A stretch of 64,000 nt of DNA from JAHEME01 sp034435035 (GTDB lineage: Bacteria > Chloroflexota > Anaerolineae > Aggregatilineales > UBA3940), in contig DAOTXW010000041.1 of NCBI GenBank assembly GCA_034435035.1, positions 1 through 64,000 of the forward strand, in the 5' to 3' direction. A model generated the notes under the pieces. It saw nothing but the letters and a program-made list of their open reading frames with translations. It did not search any database and was not told where the DNA came from. The position numbers and the translations under genes are program-made. This document shows, piece after piece, positions 58,943 through 64,000 of this stretch. Within the stretch, counting starts at the first letter, position 1. Every line of letters starts with the position of its first letter.

Positions 58943-59881
58943 ATGGCCGAACAGAACAGGAACATGCTGGAGCAGGTCCCGGCTGATGATGAGCTGGATG
59001 CGCTGGAGCGCGAGCTGGCAGCACGCTGGCGCCCTGTCCTGCTGGTAGCTGTAGTGCTGGCAGGGCTGCTGGCAGGGCTGGCTCTTTCGCGGTTGGTCGC
59101 GCCTGCTCCCGTCATCGGGATTGTGCGCCTGTACGATGTGATTGACTACTACACCGCGCCGCTGCTGCTCGGCCCGCTCAACATGGCCGCCGACCGGCGG
59201 GATATTGTGGCGGTGGTGATGCTGGTAGACAGCCCGGGCGGGGATGCAACCGTCAGTGAAGAAATGTTCTTCACCATTCTCAGCCTGCGCGAGCAGAAGC
59301 CCGTCGTCGCGTCGATTGAGCGCTTCGGGGCCAGCGGATCATACTATGCAGCTTCTGCGGCAAACTTTATCATCGCAAGGCCGGCGGCTCAGGTGGGAAG
59401 CATCGGGGTGATCTCCAGCTTCCCCACCGACTCCCCGCCTGATGAGGAGACCTACACCACCGGGCCATTCAAAGGCAGCGGGCGCTCCTCGGTGGACTTC
59501 ATGCGCGACGTCGAGCTCATCAAGCAGGTGTTTCTATCCCACGTGTACGATCAGCGATCGTATGCCCTGGAGCATATGCATACTCCTTCCCGGCAGGAGG
59601 TGTTGCCGCCGCGGGACCTGCTGGCGACGGGGCAGGTATGGGTGGGGACGCGTGCATACCAGATCGGGTTGGTCGATGCGCTGGGCTCCAACGAGGACGC
59701 CATCCTGAAGGCGGCTGAGCTGGCCGGGGTTTCCCACTACCAGGTGGTTGACCTGCTGGCAACCTACCTGGAGCAGGATGATGAGTACATGGGCTACTAT
59801 CTGAACGCCGACGGCGACTGGTATGAAAACGGGCCGTGGGTCGAGCTATACCATCTTTACCAGCTCCCCGACGGAGATTAA
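58943..59881 (+). CDS. sppA: Signal peptide peptidase SppA-like S49 serine protease
   Basis: 312 residues from the ATG at 58943; a GTG at 58922 would add seven. One membrane helix (about 32-55) anchors a single ClpP-like S49 domain, the short 36-kDa form. The GDATVSEEMFFTILSLR and LVDSPGGD motifs lead to the nucleophile Ser in ERFGASGSYYAASAANFI, followed by AQVGSIGVISS; the general-base Lys is probably that in GPFKGSGRSS. It removes signal-peptide remnants or damaged membrane proteins. The next gene's ribosome site lies inside its last codons, so the two are coupled. Confidence 0.9.
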   Translation: MAEQNRNMLEQVPADDELDALERELAARWRPVLLVAVVLAGLLAGLALSRLVAPAPVIGIVRLYDVIDYYTAPLLLGPLNMAADRRDIVAVVMLVDSPGGDATVSEEMFFTILSLREQKPVVASIERFGASGSYYAASAANFIIARPAAQVGSIGVISSFPTDSPPDEETYTTGPFKGSGRSSVDFMRDVELIKQVFLSHVYDQRSYALEHMHTPSRQEVLPPRDLLATGQVWVGTRAYQIGLVDALGSNEDAILKAAELAGVSHYQVVDLLATYLEQDDEYMGYYLNADGDWYENGPWVELYHLYQLPDGD

Positions 59882-59882
59882 C

Positions 59883-61997
59883 ATGCGCTCCATGCCCGAT
59901 CCCCGACGCCTGTACCTGCTGCTGTTCGGCGCCGCGCTGGCAGCAGCTTTCCTGGCTCGAACACTCTACTACTACCCCGGCCCGCTGCAGACCGGCGGCC
60001 GGCTGCGCTCGCCGTTTTACCGACCGCCGCAGGTGATAGAAAGCACACCGGTTGCCATCGAAAGCCTGGCCGGCAGCAATGAGTCCGCCCCGGCAGCCGG
60101 CGGCGGCGCGGGGCGGCTGGTGCTGATCGACTCCAGCCACGACAATGCCTTTGGCGAGTCCGAACTGGCGGGCTTCACCGCCAGACTTACCAGCGCCGGG
60201 GCGGCTGTGCGCCTGATCGACTCCGATCTGCCAGCCGCGCTCGCAGAAGCTGATACGCTGCTGGTCATCGCGCCGTCAATTACCTATCAGGCCGACGAGA
60301 TACAGGCGGTCAGCGACTTCGTGGCCAAAGGCGGCCGCCTGATCCTGGTGGGCGAGCCGACACGGCTGACTGGCATTGATGCCATCAACTCGCTGGCGGG
60401 CGCATTTGGCATCATCTACGATGACGCTTATCTCTACAACCTGATCGCCAATGATGGCGGCTTCCGCAACGTCCTGTTCACGGAGTTTGGCGCTTCGCCG
60501 CTGACTCGCGGGCTGGACACGGTGACTTTCCAGACGGCCCATGCGCTGCGAGCCGAGCCAGAAGCGGGCCTGATCTTCGGCGATGAGAATACCGCCTCAT
60601 CACGCAGCGAGCAGCCCGGCGGGCAGATCGCTGCGGCGCTGACTGCCGAGGGGCGGGTGCTGGCGCTGTCCGACTTCACGTTCTTCACCAGCCCGTACAA
60701 TACGTTCGCCGACAATCCCCGCCTGCTGGACAACATCGCGACGTTTGCCCTGGGCAGCGCACGCGATTTCTCCCTGGCGGATTTCCCCTACTTCTTTGAT
60801 GGGCCGACGCTGGTCGTCTACCAGAATCCTGTGACGCTGGACGCCACCTTTGCCGGTTCAGTGGCGCTGCGCGGCAGGCTGGAGTCAGCCGGGGTAGCCC
60901 AGGCACTGGCCGAAGAGCCTGCCGCCAATATGCCGTTTATCTATTTGGCGCTCTATGAGGATGTAACCGACGAGGTGCTCGATCTGCTGGCCGACGATGG
61001 CATTACACTTAGCGATGAGCCGCTTTCAGAGGCAGATGATGCGCCGCGCAGCCAGGGCACGATCGCGATCGAGGATGTCGCCCGCTTTGACCAGGGCGGC
61101 ACTGTGCTGCTGCACCTTTCCGGGCCGACTGCCGCGGAAGACGGGACTGCGGCTGAGGAGACTCGCCCCTATGAGCTGGTAATCCTCGCTGAGGACACTG
61201 ATCTGCTGTCAGCCGGCATCGATCGCCTGCTGAACGGCACCACCGGTGACTGTCTGGTCACAGCCCGGACAGCCGTGTGCCGCGACGGTGAGGGGGGAGG
61301 CGGCGAGCCAGATACCGGTGGCGCCGAAGACGATGAGGGCGGCGCCGAGGCGGCTAACATCCTGATCGTCTCTGACGATCAGGCGCTGCTTGGACCGGTC
61401 GGTAAGACCAGCGCGGACGCCCTGGGTGCGGCGCTGGATGCGGCGGGGATCGGGTACACGATCCTGAGCATCGCCGACGATGGCTCGCCCGATCTGGACA
61501 CCCTGAACGACTACGATGCCGTGTTGTGGAGCATCGGCGACTACTGCTGCACAGCACCCACGGAAGATGCGGCACAGATTCTGGCCGACTATGTCTCTGG
61601 TGGGGGGCGCCTGCTGATCGAGGGCATGTTCATCGCTACCGATTGGGACAGCAGCGACTTTCTGCTCGAGACGCTGGGGGCTGAACTGGCCGGCTTCGCT
61701 CCCCAACTCGACCTGGAGCCTGCCGATGAGCACCCCCTGACAGAGGGATTTTCCGGGCCGGTGACCTTCACGGAGCAGGATACTTCTCTGCAGCCTGACG
61801 TGATCACTCCCACGGGCAAGGCTGAGACCATCTTTGTGCGCGGGCCCGAGAGTGAACGCGCCGGCGACCCGGCTCTCATTGCCTACGAGGAGGGTAATGC
61901 CCGGGTCGCTTATGCGGCATTTCCGCTGTTTCTGCTGGAGGATGGCGATCTGGCTCAGCTTGCTGAGAATGCCGTCGCCTGGTTGACCGGCGAGTAA
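59883..61997 (+). CDS. DUF4350/GATase-like membrane-anchored protein, function unknown
   Basis: 704 residues from the ATG at 59883 (GGAG nearby, inside the sppA end). One N-terminal membrane helix (about 9-28) then an extracytoplasmic region. Two similar alpha/beta units are visible: about 70-170 (LVLIDSSHDNAFGESEL, ADTLLVIAPSITYQADEI, FVAKGGRLILVGEP) and about 490-690 (NILIVSDDQALLGPVG, YDAVLWSIGDYC, YVSGGGRLLIEGMF). Both resemble DUF4350/glutamine-amidotransferase-like Rossmann folds, but no catalytic Cys-His pair is evident. An acidic Gly/Glu/Asp linker (about 470-490) separates the halves. Ends at a strong terminator. Likely works with SppA outside the membrane; role unknown. Confidence 0.65.
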   Translation: MRSMPDPRRLYLLLFGAALAAAFLARTLYYYPGPLQTGGRLRSPFYRPPQVIESTPVAIESLAGSNESAPAAGGGAGRLVLIDSSHDNAFGESELAGFTARLTSAGAAVRLIDSDLPAALAEADTLLVIAPSITYQADEIQAVSDFVAKGGRLILVGEPTRLTGIDAINSLAGAFGIIYDDAYLYNLIANDGGFRNVLFTEFGASPLTRGLDTVTFQTAHALRAEPEAGLIFGDENTASSRSEQPGGQIAAALTAEGRVLALSDFTFFTSPYNTFADNPRLLDNIATFALGSARDFSLADFPYFFDGPTLVVYQNPVTLDATFAGSVALRGRLESAGVAQALAEEPAANMPFIYLALYEDVTDEVLDLLADDGITLSDEPLSEADDAPRSQGTIAIEDVARFDQGGTVLLHLSGPTAAEDGTAAEETRPYELVILAEDTDLLSAGIDRLLNGTTGDCLVTARTAVCRDGEGGGGEPDTGGAEDDEGGAEAANILIVSDDQALLGPVGKTSADALGAALDAAGIGYTILSIADDGSPDLDTLNDYDAVLWSIGDYCCTAPTEDAAQILADYVSGGGRLLIEGMFIATDWDSSDFLLETLGAELAGFAPQLDLEPADEHPLTEGFSGPVTFTEQDTSLQPDVITPTGKAETIFVRGPESERAGDPALIAYEEGNARVAYAAFPLFLLEDGDLAQLAENAVAWLTGE

Positions 61998-62020
61998 GGG
62001 GTGAACAGCAGGCAATCCGC

Positions 62021-62059
62021 GCCGAAGGGCGGCCCTGCCAGCGCCGCCCTTCGGCTTTT
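62021..62059 (+). terminator. Intrinsic terminator of the sppA operon
   Basis: GCCGAAGGGCGGC, nine-base loop, GCCGCCCTTCGGC: a perfect 13-bp stem followed by TTTT. It lies between convergent genes, 23 bases after the last stop. Confidence 0.9.
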
Positions 62060-62076
62060 ACAGGCAGAAGCCGGAC

Positions 62077-62364
62077 TCAGTGGATGATCTCGATGGTGTG
62101 ATCGACCACCATCAGGTCAGGGCGGTTATGCTCGATCCAGCGGGTGACGGCCTGCAGCACCGTCTCGGCGTGTGCGGCGGTGGTGGAGACGACGGCCACT
62201 CCCAGCACCGCTGAACGCCAGGTATCATGCAGGGCGACCTCTGCGCACGCGACGTTGAACTCCCTGTGGACGCGTGCAATCAACCCCTTCATCACACTGC
62301 GCTTCTGCTTCAACGAGTGCGCATCCGGGATATCCAGTTCGACTATCATGCTGCCGATCACCAT
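62077..62364 (-). CDS. DUF503 family protein (YlxP-like)
   Basis: 95 residues from the ATG at 62364 (open frame to 62400). The family pattern is intact: IVELDIPDAHSLKQKRSVMKGLIARVHREFNVACAEV in parts, then WRSAVLGVAVVSTTAAHAETVLQ. DUF503 proteins (YlxP) are ferredoxin-like small proteins often found in the nusA-infB-rbfA operon and thought to be linked to ribosome biogenesis, but here it is alone and convergent with the sppA operon. No strong ribosome site. The TATAAT of ychF lies just outside it on the other strand. Confidence 0.87.
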   Translation of the reverse strand: MVIGSMIVELDIPDAHSLKQKRSVMKGLIARVHREFNVACAEVALHDTWRSAVLGVAVVSTTAAHAETVLQAVTRWIEHNRPDLMVVDHTIEIIH

Positions 62365-62422
62365 ACTGCTCACTTTACCAGCAGCCTGCTCCCCGCACAA
62401 TGTCTGATCCTGCCGCTGAAGA

Positions 62423-62431
62423 TGCTATAAT
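62423..62431 (+). promoter_or_regulatory. Extended -10 promoter of ychF
   Basis: TGCTATAAT (TATAAT at 62426-62431) with no good -35. The ychF ATG is 30 bases downstream, preceded by AGGAG at 62450-62454. Confidence 0.6.
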
Positions 62432-62461
62432 CCGCCCGGATAAGGTACCAGGAGCAGAACC

Positions 62462-63535
62462 ATGAAACTCGGACTTGTTGGCCTGCCGATGAGCGGCAAG
62501 ACCACCGTCTTCCGTGCGCTTACCGGCTCGGATCGCCCGGCCAGCGTCGGCGCGCCGGGCAAGCTGGAGGTGCAGATCGCCGTCGTGGATGTTCCCGATC
62601 CGCGCCTGGAACGGCTGGCTGCGCTGTTTCAACCTGAGCGAACCGTCCCTTTGCAGATCACCTATGCGGATATCGGCGGCCTGGCCAGGGGCATCAGCGA
62701 AGGCGGGCTGGGTGGCCCATTTCGCAACCAGCTGGCTCAGATGGATGGCTTCCTGCATGTGGTGCGGGTGTTCGAGGATCCCAGTGTGCCGCACCCTGAG
62801 GACACCCTGGATCCCCGGCGCGATCTGGATATTCTGGACGGCGAATTTGCCCTGGCCGACCTGATCACCGTCGAGAACCGCAAGACCCGGCTGAAGGAAG
62901 AGATGCAGCGGGGGAAAGATCGTGCCGCCAATGCCCGCGAGCTTGAGCTGTTCGAGCGGCTGCAGATCTGCCTGGAAGATGGGCGGCCGCTGCGCGATCT
63001 GGACCTGAATCCTGCCGAGCGTGAAGGGCTAAAAGGCTACACCTTTCTGACGATGAAGCCCAAACTGGTGCTGCTGAACGCCGGTGAGGTCGCCGCGCCC
63101 GCCGAGTCCCTGGTGAAGGTCGAAGGGCGGGATACCGCTGTGCTTTCGATCCAGGGGCGGCTGGAGATGGAGATCGCGCAGCTGGAGCCGGCAGAGGCTG
63201 CCGAGTTCATGGCCGAGTACGGCATCCGCGAGCCGATGCGAGCGCGGGTGATCCGCCAGTCATTCGACCTGCTTCACGTTCAGACCTTCTACACGGTGGG
63301 CGAAGATGAAGTGCGCGCCTGGACGTGCCCTGTCGGCGCAACGGCTCAGCAGGCAGCGGGCCGCATCCACTCTGACTTTGAGCGGGCTTTCATCAAAGCG
63401 GCCATCATTGAGGCCGATACCCTCCTCGAACTGGGCGGCCTGGCGGAAGCCCGGCAGGTGGGCAAACTGCGGCTGGAGGGCCGGGACTATATCATGAAGC
63501 AGGGTGATGTCATCGAGGTCAAGCACAGCGCTTAG
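62462..63535 (+). CDS. ychF: YchF/OLA1-family ATPase
   Basis: 357 residues of the Obg-related OLA1/YchF class, which prefers ATP to GTP and binds ribosomes. The P-loop is GLVGLPMSGKTTVFRAL (YchF usually GLPNVGKST), G3 is DIGGLARG (usually DIAGLV), and G4 LLNAGE keeps the N-x-x-E form that explains ATP preference. A coiled helical insert (about 130-200) and a C-terminal TGS domain (about 270-350: TFYTVGEDEVRAWTCPVGATA, RQVGKLRLEGRDYIMKQGDVI) complete the fold. Several departures from consensus in the P-loop suggest a divergent member. AGGAG lies seven bases upstream. Confidence 0.92.
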   Translation: MKLGLVGLPMSGKTTVFRALTGSDRPASVGAPGKLEVQIAVVDVPDPRLERLAALFQPERTVPLQITYADIGGLARGISEGGLGGPFRNQLAQMDGFLHVVRVFEDPSVPHPEDTLDPRRDLDILDGEFALADLITVENRKTRLKEEMQRGKDRAANARELELFERLQICLEDGRPLRDLDLNPAEREGLKGYTFLTMKPKLVLLNAGEVAAPAESLVKVEGRDTAVLSIQGRLEMEIAQLEPAEAAEFMAEYGIREPMRARVIRQSFDLLHVQTFYTVGEDEVRAWTCPVGATAQQAAGRIHSDFERAFIKAAIIEADTLLELGGLAEARQVGKLRLEGRDYIMKQGDVIEVKHSA

Positions 63536-63631
63536 CCTCACGGACTGCTGGATCAGCAGGCGCGCCCCGGTGCGCTTTCTGCATGCTGTCAGCCATTGCC
63601 AGCCATCAGACCGGGAGGTACTATTGCCTCC

Positions 63632-64000
63632 ATGAAGAACAGAGTTGAAGCTGACCGCCCGCGAGCGCTCGTGCTGGCGGTGTTGGTTGTGATCATCGCG
63701 CTGGCCCCGGGCGCCGGCATCGCCGCGGCGGCCGGGGCGGTTGCCAGCCGCCAGCAGGGCCCCACGCCTTCGCCCACCCCTGGCGGCCAGATCAACCTGC
63801 CCACCGCCACCGCCACCGCTATCGGCGGCCCGACCGCCACCCCCAGCCGGACACCCACCCTGACCCCGGTGCTGGCTGAGATGGTCGGCTCGCCCACGAA
63901 TCTGCGCTCCGGGCCGGGCCTTGACTTTGACATCGTGGCCGAGCTCGACGCCGGAACGCGCCTGCCGCTGATCGGTCGCTGGCTGGGCTACGATTGGCTG
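63632..64000 (+). CDS. Membrane-anchored protein with SH3-like domain (cut by window end)
   Basis: The first 123 codons are present. A short basic N-terminus, one hydrophobic helix (about 13-38, ALVLAVLVVIIALAPGAGIA), a Pro/Thr/Ala-rich linker (about 44-85, TPSPTPGG, PTATPSRTPTLTP) and the start of a bacterial SH3 domain: GSPTNLRSGPGLDFDIVAEL then GTRLPLIGRWLGYDW. Such domains bind peptidoglycan peptides, so this is probably an extracytoplasmic wall-binding protein or enzyme. GGGAGG is 13 bases before the ATG, farther than usual, so the start is uncertain. The rest lies outside the window. Confidence 0.75.
   Translation, partial: MKNRVEADRPRALVLAVLVVIIALAPGAGIAAAAGAVASRQQGPTPSPTPGGQINLPTATATAIGGPTATPSRTPTLTPVLAEMVGSPTNLRSGPGLDFDIVAELDAGTRLPLIGRWLGYDWL

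Noticed and set aside
1..64000. tRNA, rRNA, CRISPR array or complete insertion sequence
   Set aside because: Reading both strands I saw no T-loop-like GGTTCGAATCC segments in cloverleaf context, no regularly spaced repeats, and no transposase-like protein. A tRNAscan or Infernal run would settle the RNA question.

Overview
This window is gene-dense, GC-rich bacterial chromosome with short intergenic gaps, many GTG and TTG starts, and frequent 4-base ATGA/GTGA gene overlaps. The gene content fits a free-living bacterium of the phylum Chloroflexota, probably Anaerolineae. The pointers are multidomain M23 peptidases, a PspC/toast-rack/Ser-Thr kinase cluster, DUF5667 and DUF4230 proteins, large GT39-like membrane proteins with beta-sandwich tails, and proline/threonine linkers rich in TPT. 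This placement is inference from protein style; there is no rRNA or tRNA here to confirm it. I saw no tRNA, rRNA, CRISPR array, complete insertion sequence or prophage.

Layout. 1-7.2 kb (minus strand): clpC, a PPOX-fold flavoprotein, an AlkZ/YcaQ-like DNA glycosylase and the classic dnaX-ebfC-recR operon. 7.4-13 kb (plus): a Cys/Met-metabolism PLP enzyme, a GT39-like membrane protein and an L-lactate permease. 13-18.2 kb (minus, apart from one small plus-strand gene): a second GT39-like protein, a 2-hydroxyacid dehydrogenase, an ECF sigma factor with a DUF5667 partner, and a protein with four zinc clusters. Two copies of a GC-rich dispersed repeat flank the sigma pair. 18.4-20.6 kb: typA with an unusually elaborate upstream region, including what looks like a self-contained small transcription unit. 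20.6-28 kb (plus): archease-rtcB RNA repair, two tandem TIM-barrel/golvesin-like/M23 proteins, and an M1-type peptidase lipoprotein. 28-33 kb (minus): a membrane zinc peptidase, a P-type cation ATPase and an aminotransferase. 33.3-34.7 kb: NfeD and a probable WD40 relic.

34.9-42 kb is a long minus-strand operon: GNAT, solute-binding lipoprotein, ppx, trmD, lytic transglycosylase, LCP ligase. 42.1-45.7 kb (plus) is a likely envelope-stress module: PspC, a LiaF-like toast-rack protein, and a Ser/Thr kinase whose extracellular part is a paralogous toast-rack domain. 46-51 kb holds an FAD oxidoreductase, a sigma/zinc-finger pair, trxB, a hydrolase and a metallopeptidase. 51-58.7 kb holds rdgB, a LipM-like octanoyltransferase, a second LCP protein followed by a catalytically dead tyrosine-recombinase homologue, rlmI, ligA and a DUF4230 protein. 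58.9-64 kb holds sppA with a DUF4350-like partner, a DUF503 protein, ychF and the start of an SH3-domain protein.

The strongest candidates for something undescribed are: (1) the about 150-nt unit upstream of typA, with TTGACT-N18-TATACT promoter, ideally spaced Shine-Dalgarno, 13-codon ORF, structured middle and intrinsic terminator; (2) the kinase with a toast-rack sensor beside a stand-alone toast-rack protein; (3) the recombinase-fold protein that has lost its catalytic residues and follows an LCP gene; (4) the tandem M23 proteins that lack a visible signal peptide.
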